Source: Propionibacteriaceae bacterium UBA5174 (GTDB lineage: Bacteria > Actinomycetota > Actinomycetes > Propionibacteriales > Propionibacteriaceae). From it: a stretch of DNA of 13,591 nucleotides. Below the pieces are notes generated by a model. The model worked only from the letters and a program-made list of their open reading frames with translations. It was not told where the DNA came from and did no database searches. Location of the stretch: positions 1 to 13,591 of the forward strand of contig DHWU01000010.1 in the NCBI GenBank assembly GCA_002413345.1, written 5' to 3'. How positions within the stretch are numbered: position 1 is the stretch's first letter; every line of letters starts with the position of its first letter. The translations under genes were made by a program, and so were the position numbers. Below, one piece after another: positions 8,299 to 13,591 of this stretch.

Positions 8299-8828
8299 GA
8301 AGGGGTACTCGCAAGCTGTTTGCGGGCAGCCTTGGCCTTGGCACGGTTGTGGCTCTTGGTTTGTTTGGTCTGCTTACTGGCTAGCTGTCGTTGAGCCCGC
8401 AACTTCCAGGCCAGGCTCGGCTGGCCTTCGGTGTCAAGCGCGGCCAACACGACTCCGCCGAGCAGTGCCACATCGGCACCAAGTTGGGTGCGTTCAGCCG
8501 AAGAACCTTTGAGCGGATTGTTGGTGAGAATCTGAGGCAGCATCGTGGAAGCCAGTAGTGCTGCGCCAAAACGCCGACCGACCCCGGTTGCCAGGCTCAG
8601 CCCACCGATAACCTGCGCCGCGCCACAAAGTCGCGCCCAGCCAGCGGCGTCAGTGGGCAGTAGTTCATTGGCCTGGTCGGGCAGGACAGTGTGCAGCGGC
8701 GGTGAGACCAAGTCCATCACTGGCTGCGCGGCGTCCAGGTAGTCCTCAGGCTTACGGACCGCATTGACTCCGTTGATTACGAAATGGCTGGCCAGCAGGC
8801 TGCGGGCGGCGAAGCGCAAAAGACTCAT
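8295..8828 (-). CDS. DoxX family membrane protein
   Basis: Small integral membrane protein of 177 residues, first gene of the doxX-aroA-rsgA-hisN operon. The start RFAARSLLASHFVINGVNAV (about residues 5-24), the central AAQVIGGLSLATGVGRRFGAALLA segment (70-93) and the LGADVALLGGVVLAAL helix (117-132) match the DoxX four-helix pattern. Family members are linked to thiol or quinone redox chemistry (for example the mycobacterial DoxX-SseA-SodA membrane complex), but the role of this protein cannot be assigned. After the last helix comes a strongly basic tail (about 143-177, many K, R, Q and A residues), presumably cytoplasmic. Its stop overlaps the aroA TTG start, giving coupling. Similar DoxX genes are common in actinobacteria. 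Confidence 0.85.
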   Translation of the reverse strand: MSLLRFAARSLLASHFVINGVNAVRKPEDYLDAAQPVMDLVSPPLHTVLPDQANELLPTDAAGWARLCGAAQVIGGLSLATGVGRRFGAALLASTMLPQILTNNPLKGSSAERTQLGADVALLGGVVLAALDTEGQPSLAWKLRAQRQLASKQTKQTKSHNRAKAKAARKQLASTPS

Positions 8829-8834
8829 GGGTCA

Positions 8835-8864
8835 TTCCTACCCGCGTAGGGTGCCCGCTGCCAA
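8835..8864 (-). promoter_or_regulatory. Candidate promoter of the doxX-aroA-rsgA-hisN operon
   Basis: On the minus strand TTGGCA (8864-8859, five of six matches to TTGACA) is followed after 18 bases by TAGGAA (8840-8835). Transcription from this -10 would begin at or very near the doxX ATG (8828). The same bases can instead be read as an AGGA ribosome site seven bases before the ATG. Both readings cannot hold for one transcript; mapping the 5' end would decide. The site sits inside a CCTAC-N4-GTAGG inverted repeat (8837-8850). Confidence 0.4.
8837..8850. repeat. Short inverted repeat before doxX
   Basis: CCTAC (8837-8841), four bases, GTAGG (8846-8850): perfect five-base arms. It overlaps the candidate -10 or AGGA ribosome site of doxX, so it could be an operator or a small hairpin covering the ribosome site. 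Arms this short can occur by chance. Confidence 0.35.
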
Positions 8865-8946
8865 GCGGAACCACCCGCAACGGATGTATCCATTTCGGCA
8901 TTGGCCGCGTCTAGGTAGTTGACGGTAACAACCGGAAGGAACTGTC

Positions 8947-9159
8947 ATGACCGCAAATGTGGGTAACACTGACCGAATGGTCAGAGCCGTGATCGGATTG
9001 GTTGCGCTGGTGGCAGCGCTACTAGTTGGCATCACCAGCGTGGCTGGCATCGTGTTGGTAGTGGTCGCGGTAATCGCGGTCGCCACCGCATTGGCGGGCT
9101 GGTGCCCGCTCTACAAAGTGTTTGGCATCAGCACCTGCCCCAAGGACGAGCGTTCCTGA
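8947..9159 (+). CDS. DUF2892 (YgaP-like transmembrane) protein
   Basis: A 70-residue membrane protein with the DUF2892 layout: N-terminal NVGNTDRMVRAVIG (4-17), a double hydrophobic stretch (about 15-50), then GWCPLYKVFGISTC (51-64) with the conserved cysteine pair C53 and C64. In other bacteria this domain is found alone or joined to rhodanese domains (as in E. coli YgaP), suggesting a sulfur-transfer or redox role, but no function can be assigned here. A good Shine-Dalgarno GGAAGG (8933-8938) precedes the ATG by eight bases. It is divergent from doxX across a 118-base gap. The next gene, the ECF sigma factor, begins 35 bases downstream and appears to have its own -10. Confidence 0.85.
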   Translation: MTANVGNTDRMVRAVIGLVALVAALLVGITSVAGIVLVVVAVIAVATALAGWCPLYKVFGISTCPKDERS

Positions 9160-9181
9160 GCAGGTGGTCTGTGGTTGGCAC

Positions 9182-9187
9182 TAGATT
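9182..9187 (+). promoter_or_regulatory. -10 element placing a leaderless start at the ECF sigma gene
   Basis: TAGATT fits TANNNT and is followed by seven bases and then GTG 9195, so the predicted first transcribed base is the first base of the start codon. No Shine-Dalgarno is visible before this GTG, which supports a leaderless mRNA, common in actinobacteria. No clear -35 is seen; that region overlaps the DUF2892 stop. Confidence 0.5.
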
Positions 9188-9194
9188 CGTCTAG

Positions 9195-9968
9195 GTGACG
9201 ATCACTGCCGAGGCACTGACCTCTGAACTGCCAGGCCTGCTGAACTATGCGCGGTTGCTGACTCGTGATGAAGACGCGGCGGCCGAACTGGTGCAGCAGA
9301 CTGCTGTTCGGGCTCTCGAGAAGGGCGACCAATTTCGCGGTGACGCGAAGTTGAGTACCTGGCTGCACCGGATCATGTACCACCAATATCTGGATCAACT
9401 CCGGCAGCACCAGCCCACTCCGGTGGACGAAGATGCGCTCGTCGAAGCCAACGAACGGGATTGGGCCACCGATGAGTACACCGTCTCGGCTGAGGCGGTA
9501 CTTGAGCGAGCCGAAGATCGTCAGGCCTTGCTCGATGCTCTGATCCGGTTGCCAGTGAGCCATCGGGTAGCAGTGTTGCTGCATGACCTGGAGGGATTAA
9601 CCACTGCCCAGATTGCCGAGGTTGAGCAGATCTCGCTGCCGGCGGCCAAACAGCGGCTGCGCCGCGGGCGCCAGTTGCTGATCAGCGCACTGGCCGGTGG
9701 CGAACAGCGGCGGGCGGAGTTGGTTGGCGTCCCGCTGAACTGTTGGACGGCCCGAAGCCGGATCTCAGACTTCCTTGATCAAGAGCTGGAGCCGGAAGAG
9801 CAGGCTCGATTGGAGCGGCATTTGGCCGCTTGTCCCACCTGTCCGGCTCTGTACGCCAGCATCGTGGGTGTTTCTAGCGTGCTGAGTGAGATTCGCGATC
9901 CCGACTCGGTGATCCCAGCAGAGTTGGCCCAGCGAGTTCAACAGGCCTTCAAGTCTGGCCAGGATTAG
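9195..9968 (+). CDS. ECF sigma factor with C-terminal zinc-finger (zf-HC2/anti-sigma-like) domain
   Basis: Extracytoplasmic-function sigma factor, 257 residues, longer than the usual 180-200. Region 2 spans about residues 9-75 (LLTRDEDAAAELVQQTAVRA, then LSTWLHRIMYHQYLDQLR), and region 4 about 103-168 (LPVSHRVAVLLHDLEGLTTAQIAE and the AAKQRLRRGRQLL recognition helix). A linker follows, then C183-x25-H209-x3-C213-x2-C216 within a helical segment (about 181-222), the pattern of zinc-binding anti-sigma (ZAS/zf-HC2) domains. A final 35-residue tail has no membrane helix. I infer that the extension controls the sigma domains in cis, perhaps by metal or thiol redox. ECF groups with fused zinc or cysteine-rich tails are known (for example CorE-type); the exact ECF group is not determined. 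GTG 9195 is chosen from the upstream -10. SRAP begins five bases downstream, suggesting co-transcription. Confidence 0.88.
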   Translation: MTITAEALTSELPGLLNYARLLTRDEDAAAELVQQTAVRALEKGDQFRGDAKLSTWLHRIMYHQYLDQLRQHQPTPVDEDALVEANERDWATDEYTVSAEAVLERAEDRQALLDALIRLPVSHRVAVLLHDLEGLTTAQIAEVEQISLPAAKQRLRRGRQLLISALAGGEQRRAELVGVPLNCWTARSRISDFLDQELEPEEQARLERHLAACPTCPALYASIVGVSSVLSEIRDPDSVIPAELAQRVQQAFKSGQD

Positions 9969-9973
9969 CAATC

Positions 9974-10666
9974 ATGTGTGGGCGCTTTGCTGCCTCGGCG
10001 ACGGTGGATCAGCTAATCGACTTCTTCGAAATTGACCAGGTCGTAGGTCAGCCAGCTGCGCCTAGCTACAACGTGGCACCAACCAATCAGGTCAATGTGG
10101 TGCTGGAACGGCTGGTCGAGTCTGGGCGGCAGCGGTTGTTGACCGCAGCGAGTTGGGGACTCGTTCCTGCTTGGGCCAAAGATCGTAAGGCAGCCTCGCG
10201 GCTGATCAATGCGCGCGCGGAGACGGTGGCCGAAAAACCATCCTTTCGCCGGGCCTTTGCGGCCAGGCGTTGCCTGATCCCGGCCGACGGATACTACGAG
10301 TGGGCGGCAATGAATGTCGGGGCTGGGGGCAGACAGCCGTACTTCTTGCGCGCGGCCGACGGTATGCGGCTTGCGATGGCCGGGCTCTACGAGAATTGGA
10401 AGACGCCAGATGGCGACTGGTTGACCAGCGTGACGGTGATCACCACCGCAGCCGTTGATCAGATCAGGACCGTGCACGACCGCATGCCACTGGTGGTGAC
10501 GCGCGAGCATTGGGATCGCTGGTTGGATCCGCAACTCACCGCAGATTTTGGTGCGATGGTGGGGCTGGTGGAGCTGGAATTCTTTCCGGTGTCGAAGTTG
10601 GTCAACTCAGTGGGTAATAACGATGCGGGGCTGATCGTGGCGCAATCGGCCAAACCTGTGGAATAG
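9974..10666 (+). CDS. SRAP domain protein (HMCES/YedK-like abasic-site DNA-protein crosslink protein)
   Basis: SOS response-associated peptidase family, 230 residues, about the size of E. coli YedK. These proteins bind abasic sites in single-stranded DNA and form a covalent crosslink through Cys2 exposed after removal of Met1. All key residues are visible: C2 in MCGRF, SYNVAPT with N33, INARAET with N79, the GYYEW glutamate E109, and H168 in HDRMP. It starts five bases after the ECF sigma stop, with AGGA at 9960-9963 as a ribosome site within the sigma gene's end. Related genes lie between sigH and aroA in mycobacteria, so part of this neighbourhood is ancestral. Direct control by the upstream sigma factor is possible but not shown. 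Confidence 0.93.
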   Translation: MCGRFAASATVDQLIDFFEIDQVVGQPAAPSYNVAPTNQVNVVLERLVESGRQRLLTAASWGLVPAWAKDRKAASRLINARAETVAEKPSFRRAFAARRCLIPADGYYEWAAMNVGAGGRQPYFLRAADGMRLAMAGLYENWKTPDGDWLTSVTVITTAAVDQIRTVHDRMPLVVTREHWDRWLDPQLTADFGAMVGLVELEFFPVSKLVNSVGNNDAGLIVAQSAKPVE

Positions 10667-10745
10667 GGCAGCGGTCACCGCAGTTGAAAAGGCGTGATGG
10701 CAATTTCGGCACGGTGCGATGCACGATCTTCGGCAACGGAGCGGC

Positions 10746-10751
10746 TAGGCT
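10746..10751 (+). promoter_or_regulatory. -10 element placing a leaderless start at sigR
   Basis: TAGGCT fits TANNNT, followed by eight bases and ATG 10760. There is no Shine-Dalgarno directly before that ATG (CATATCCG), so a leaderless transcript is the simplest reading. I see neither a good -35 nor a SigR-type GGAAT...GTT promoter in the 93-base gap after SRAP. Confidence 0.45.
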
Positions 10752-10759
10752 CATATCCG

Positions 10760-11386
10760 ATGAACCTGCCCACGACTCCAACAGCACAGGCTGATCGGCG
10801 CGACGTTGAGACCGAAGCCGAGCGTTCGGCGCGGTTCGAGACTGATGCCTTGGCGTATCTGGACCAGCTTTACGGTGCGGCATTGCGGATGACCCGCAAC
10901 CCTTCTGACGCCGAAGACTTGGTGCAGGAGACTTTTGCCAAGGCGTATGCCTCCTTCGGCCAGTTCACGCCGGGTACGAATTTGAAAGCCTGGCTCTACC
11001 GAATCCTGACCAACACCTTCATCAACTCCTATCGCAAGAAGCAGCGCCAACCCCAGTCGAGTGGCCAAGAGGTTGAGGACTGGCAGTTGGCTCGGGCCGA
11101 AGCCCACACCTCTGCAGGCCTGCGGTCGGCCGAGATGGACGCCTTGGACCGGATGCCGCATTCAGCTGTCACCGAGGCCATGAATGAGCTTCCTCCGGAC
11201 TTTCGGCTGGCGGTGTACTTGGCCGATGTGGAGGGTTTTGCCTACAAGGAGATTGCCGAGATCATGGGAACCCCGATCGGCACAGTGATGTCCAGACTGA
11301 ACCGCGGACGCAACCAGTTGCGCAGCAAACTTGCGGATTTCGCTCGGGAGCAGGGCCTGATCGGAAGTGGCGACAGCGATGACTGA
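10760..11386 (+). CDS. sigR: ECF sigma factor SigR/SigH (thiol-oxidative stress)
   Basis: Directs RNA polymerase to disulfide-stress and thiol-homeostasis genes in actinobacteria; called sigR in Streptomyces and sigH in mycobacteria. From ATG 10760 it has 208 residues. Region 2: YLDQLYGAALRMTRNPSDAE, DLVQETFAKAYASFGQF and NLKAWLYRILTNTFINSYRK; region 4: NELPPDFRLAVYLADVEGF, YKEIAEIMGTPIGTVMSRLN and RGRNQLRSKL. These closely match the SigR/SigH group. The frame is open upstream to GTG 10694/ATG 10697, allowing a 21- or 22-residue N-terminal extension after a weak AAAAGG. The leaderless -10 favours 10760, yet a longer isoform recalls the extended SigR-prime of Streptomyces. The stop overlaps rsrA by eight bases, which couples sigma and anti-sigma production. 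Confidence 0.95.
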   Translation: MNLPTTPTAQADRRDVETEAERSARFETDALAYLDQLYGAALRMTRNPSDAEDLVQETFAKAYASFGQFTPGTNLKAWLYRILTNTFINSYRKKQRQPQSSGQEVEDWQLARAEAHTSAGLRSAEMDALDRMPHSAVTEAMNELPPDFRLAVYLADVEGFAYKEIAEIMGTPIGTVMSRLNRGRNQLRSKLADFAREQGLIGSGDSDD

Positions 11387-11645
11387 GCCCGAGTTTGAAG
11401 ACTGCAATGAGGTTCTTGAGCACCTGTATGCCTTTCACGACAATGAGCTGTCCGAAGCAGAGGCTGATCACATCAGGGCGCACCTGATGGCTTGTGAACC
11501 TTGCCTGGATAGCTTCGAGGTGGAGGAGGCCTTGCGGGCGTTGATTCGCAAGTGCTGTGTCTCTGAGGCAGTGGCTTCGGTGGAACTGCGAATGCGGGTA
11601 CAGACCACGATCATCGACACCGTGGTGATCACCGAGCAGGAATAG
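11379..11645 (+). CDS. rsrA: Zinc-binding redox anti-sigma factor for SigR
   Basis: Binds and inactivates SigR under reducing conditions and releases it when its cysteines are oxidised to disulfides. The 88-residue protein has the ZAS motif C9-x25-H35-x3-C39-x2-C42 and a further pair C59-C60. From memory these six positions align one to one, shifted by two, with C11, H37, C41, C44, C61 and C62 of Streptomyces RsrA. ATG 11379 overlaps the sigR stop (ATGACTGA) and follows GGAAGTGG at 11363-11370 by eight bases; GTG 11367 would add four residues without a good ribosome site. A hairpin follows 14 bases after the stop. Confidence 0.94.
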   Translation: MTEPEFEDCNEVLEHLYAFHDNELSEAEADHIRAHLMACEPCLDSFEVEEALRALIRKCCVSEAVASVELRMRVQTTIIDTVVITEQE

Positions 11646-11659
11646 CTCGGCACATAGCA

Positions 11660-11685
11660 AGACCCCCGCCGGTTGGCGAGGGTCT
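11660..11685. terminator. Convergent terminator hairpin between rsrA and bL37
   Basis: AGACCC (11660-11665) pairs with GGGTCT (11680-11685) and CGCC (11667-11670) with GGCG (11675-11678), with one C-A mismatch and a GGTT loop. It lies between two converging genes and can act for both strands. Neither side has a strong U tract, which is common for actinobacterial terminators. Confidence 0.75.
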
Positions 11686-11705
11686 AGAGCTTGTAGTGGT
11701 GAACC

Positions 11706-11780
11706 TCAGGCGTTGGGGCGCTTACCGTGGTTCGCGGCGTTCTTCCTGCGGGAACGGCGCTTGCGACCGCCTTTACCCAT
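11706..11780 (-). CDS. Large-subunit ribosomal protein bL37 (24 residues)
   Basis: A tiny, very basic protein beginning MGKGGRKRRSRRKN and ending ANHGKRPNA, then TGA at 11708-11706. This is the pattern of the actinobacterial ribosomal protein bL37 first seen in mycobacterial ribosome structures; it is usually 24 residues. The SD is excellent: GAGGAG six bases before ATG 11780. Position beside sigR-rsrA is also typical. It is easily missed by gene callers with a length cut-off. A candidate promoter lies at 11827-11856 on the minus strand (TTGGAC-18-CAGAAT). It could be confused with the other tiny actinobacterial ribosomal protein bS22 (COX24-like), but the NHGKRPN ending favours bL37. Confidence 0.88.
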   Translation of the reverse strand: MGKGGRKRRSRRKNAANHGKRPNA

Positions 11781-11826
11781 GTCGGTCTCCTCAGTCGTGG
11801 TGTGTGGCGCCGGTTGACGCAGCACG

Positions 11827-11856
11827 ATTCTGCCAGTGCCGCCCACCATGGTCCAA
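11827..11856 (-). promoter_or_regulatory. Candidate promoter of bL37
   Basis: On the minus strand TTGGAC (11856-11851) and CAGAAT (11832-11827) are 18 bases apart, giving a start near 11820 and a leader of about 40 bases with the GAGGAG ribosome site. The -35 lies inside the inverted repeat at 11851-11862 that borders the pdtaS promoter. Confidence 0.4.
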
Positions 11857-11862
11857 ATGGAC
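11851..11862. repeat. Inverted repeat GTCCA-AA-TGGAC between divergent bL37 and pdtaS
   Basis: Perfect five-base arms separated by two bases. It covers the candidate -35 of bL37 and lies three bases upstream of the pdtaS -10. This is a position where a dimeric regulator could affect both genes; no factor can be named, and chance cannot be excluded. Confidence 0.35.
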
Positions 11863-11865
11863 GGC

Positions 11866-11871
11866 TAGGGT
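11866..11871 (+). promoter_or_regulatory. -10 element placing a leaderless start at pdtaS
   Basis: TAGGGT fits TANNNT and is followed by six bases and ATG 11878. No Shine-Dalgarno is present in those bases. A leaderless transcript starting at the A of ATG is predicted; no clear -35 is seen. Confidence 0.5.
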
Positions 11872-11877
11872 TTGCCC

Positions 11878-13321
11878 ATGGACAAGGGCGAGCAGCTGGG
11901 GCCTGCGGCACTAACAGCGGACGACAGCGACTGGCTCGACCACTTGGTAGACGAGTGGTCAATGCTGGCTGATCTGGCTTTTGCTGATCTCATCTTGTGG
12001 CTGCCCGATGTCGATGGCGACGTGTTCACTGCTGTCGCCCAGGTACGTCCGAATACCGGCCCGACTGCGTTGGAAGATGACGTTGTAGGCAGCCTGATTC
12101 AACACAACCCAGCGCACCTGGTTTCGCAGGCTTTCCGCACCAGGCAGATCAGTCACACCAGTGAGCATCAGCTCAGTGCTGGTTTCCCGGTCGATGTGAC
12201 CGCGATTCCGCTGCTGAATAAGAAGCGCTGTATCGCAGTGTTGGAGATGCACTCAAACCAGATCGGATTGCGGGCTCCAGGGGCGTTGGAGGATTCCTAC
12301 TTGGAAGCCGCTCAGCTTCTGGTGGGCATGATTTCGCGCCGCCAGTTCCCCCAGACTGGTGATCGCCGGGTCCCGTGGGTGTCGCCACGGGTGGGGGACG
12401 GCATGGTGCGGGTGAACCGACAAGGCGCGGTGGTCTATGCCAGCCCGAATGGTTTGAGCGCGTTCCGCAGGCTTGGGCTGACCGGTGACCTCTACGGTGA
12501 AGATCTGCTTGGCGTGATCAAGTCACTGGTGCGCGAACGCGCCCCAGTCGAGCGCTCGCTAACTGAACAGCTTTCAGGTAGCAGGGTTGCTGAGCTAGAT
12601 CTTGAATCAGACCGGGCGAATGTGCGGATCCGAGTTCTGCCGCTGTTGGACGGTGAGCATCGGGCTGGCTACGTGGTCCTGTGTCGAGACACCACCGAAT
12701 TACGTTCGCGCGAACGTCAACTGATCACCATGGACGCCACCATCCGGGAGATCCATCACCGGGTGAAGAACAATCTGCAGACCGTGGCGGCACTGTTGCG
12801 ACTGCAGTCACGCCGGATTTCGTCGGCTGAAGCAAAGGGCGCTTTGGACGATGCGATGCAGCGGGTCGCCGCGATCGCAGTAGTGCACGAAATGTTGAGC
12901 CAGGGCTTCGACTCCGAAGTGATGTTCGACGAAGTCGCTGATCGGCTGTTGCGGATGGTGAGTGACGTTGCTGCGACCACCGGGAAAGTGCGGGTGATTC
13001 GGGAAGGCAGCTTTGGCTCAGTGCCAGCCGATGTTGCGACCAGCTTGTCGCTGGTGCTGACCGAGCTGTGCCAGAACGCAGTGGAACACGGCCTTGGCTC
13101 AAAGTCGGGACAGGTGCTGGTGCGTCCGCGCCAGGAGGACGGGCAATTGCTGGTTGAAGTCGAAAACTTCGGTGAACCGTTGCCAGCCGATTTCGACCTG
13201 GCGAACTCGACCAGTTTGGGGTTGTCTATCGTCAGCACTTTGGTAGCTGATCTGGGTGGCGACTTCAGCCTAGAATCCAACGACGATTCGACGGTGGCCG
13301 CGATCCGGGTGCGGTTGAGCT
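11878..13321 (+). CDS. pdtaS: Sensor histidine kinase PdtaS
   Basis: Soluble two-component kinase of the PdtaS-PdtaR system, whose response regulator is an RNA-binding ANTAR antiterminator in mycobacteria. The 481-residue protein has an N-terminal GAF-like sensor (about 15-155, with EWSMLADLAFADLILWLPD and AQVRPNTGPT as in Mtb PdtaS), a PAS domain (about 173-275, VVYASPNGLSAF), the HisKA_2 box EIHHRVKNNLQT (289-300, phospho-acceptor among H293/H294), and an HATPase domain (about 385-480) with N box LTELCQNAVEHG (N400) and SLGLSIVSTLV. No membrane helices. ATG 11878 is chosen because of the upstream -10; TTG 11872 would add two residues. pdtaR is not in this window, as in mycobacteria. It converges with whiB1. 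Confidence 0.94.
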
Positions 13322-13356
13322 AGCCCGGTTGTTGGCTCGCGTCGAATCGTCGAAGG

Positions 13357-13373
13357 GTCGTTCGGGGAACGAC
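13357..13373 (+). terminator. Hairpin terminator after pdtaS
   Basis: GTCGTTC (13357-13363), loop GGG, GAACGAC (13367-13373), then TATTT on the plus strand. The perfect seven-base stem followed by T-rich bases suits rightward termination of pdtaS. Its last base is also the last base of the whiB1 stop codon on the other strand. Confidence 0.6.
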
Positions 13374-13591
13374 TATTTGCCAGAGTTGTTGCGAACCCGC
13401 ATGCGCGCCGCGCGCCGTTTCATGGCGCGACGCTCATCCTCGCTGAGTCCGCCCCAAACACCGTGATCCTGACCGGCGTCCAAGGCCCACTGAAGGCAGC
13501 CCTCTCGCACGTCACAGCGACGGCAGACCTTTTTGGCCTCCGCTATCTGCATTAGTGCTGGACCAGTGTTGCCGATCGGGAAGAACAGCTC
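13373..13591 (-). CDS. whiB1: WhiB1-type iron-sulfur transcription factor, N-terminus outside the window
   Basis: WhiB-family regulator with a [4Fe-4S] cluster; WhiB1 is nitric-oxide sensitive and binds the housekeeping sigma factor in mycobacteria. The visible 72 residues begin ELFFPIGNTGPAL, then KKVCRRC, VREGCLQWALDAGQ, the turn DHGVWGGLSEDERRAMKRR, and a basic end RMRVRNNSGK. Three cluster cysteines are visible (C-x2-C-x5-C in KVCRRCDVREGC); the first cysteine and about a dozen residues lie beyond the right edge, so this is truncation by the window, not a pseudogene. The stop TAG is at 13375-13373. The sequence is closer to WhiB1 than to other Wbl groups, and the convergent pair with pdtaS matches the mycobacterial order. 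Confidence 0.93.
   Translation of the reverse strand, partial: ELFFPIGNTGPALMQIAEAKKVCRRCDVREGCLQWALDAGQDHGVWGGLSEDERRAMKRRAARMRVRNNSGK

Noticed and set aside
10667..10759. An autoregulatory SigR-type promoter before sigR
   Set aside because: I looked for GGAAT or GGAAC followed by GTT at 16-20 bases in this gap and found none; only a housekeeping-type -10 is supported.
13373..13591. A truncated whiB pseudogene
   Set aside because: The frame is intact to the very edge of the window and the sequence is fully conserved; the missing start is due to the window boundary.
1..13591. CRISPR arrays, insertion sequences, prophage or toxin-antitoxin genes
   Set aside because: I saw no regular direct repeats, transposase motifs or integrase motifs, and codon use and gene order look like uninterrupted core chromosome.

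Overview
This window comes from a mycothiol-type actinobacterium (class Actinomycetes) with moderately high GC, roughly 60% by eye. The strongest clues are the neighbours whiB1, pdtaS, bL37, rsrA, sigR, an SRAP gene, aroA, rsgA and hisN. From memory, this matches the order and orientation around sigH/aroA in mycobacteria and corynebacteria and around sigR in Streptomyces. Species cannot be named from the sequence alone.

Layout. Positions 1-64 (minus) hold most of an initiator tRNA-fMet with a recognisable promoter upstream. Positions 245-5188 (plus) are a five-gene Dpp/Opp-type peptide ABC importer operon: lipoprotein, two permeases, two ATPases. The last four genes are joined by 4-base ATGA overlaps. 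Positions 8828-5212 (minus) are a second compact operon, doxX - aroA - rsgA - hisN, which converges on the transporter with only a 23-base gap. From 8947 rightwards on the plus strand come a small DUF2892 membrane protein, an ECF sigma factor with a C-terminal zinc-finger extension, an SRAP/HMCES-type DNA-damage protein, sigR, and rsrA overlapping the end of sigR. A hairpin at 11660-11685 separates rsrA from the 24-codon bL37 ribosomal protein gene (minus, 11780-11706). The histidine kinase pdtaS (plus) follows, and it converges on a partial whiB1 (minus) that runs off the right edge.

How the genes work together. The right half is a stress-sensing block. SigR and its zinc anti-sigma RsrA form the classical thiol-oxidation switch. 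PdtaS and WhiB1 are further signalling or transcriptional proteins, and WhiB1 carries an iron-sulfur cluster. The left half holds housekeeping metabolism (shikimate and histidine pathways), ribosome maturation (RsgA) and peptide uptake.

Most of the window is ordinary, conserved actinobacterial chromosome. I do not see a clear new defence or mobile system. The least ordinary element is the ECF sigma factor at 9195-9968. Its C-terminal zinc motif has exactly the same spacing (C-x25-H-x3-C-x2-C) as the separate anti-sigma RsrA encoded 1.4 kb downstream, so the window holds a cis-fused and a trans-acting version of the same kind of control. Also notable are predicted leaderless start sites at several genes and a T-stem mismatch in the initiator tRNA.
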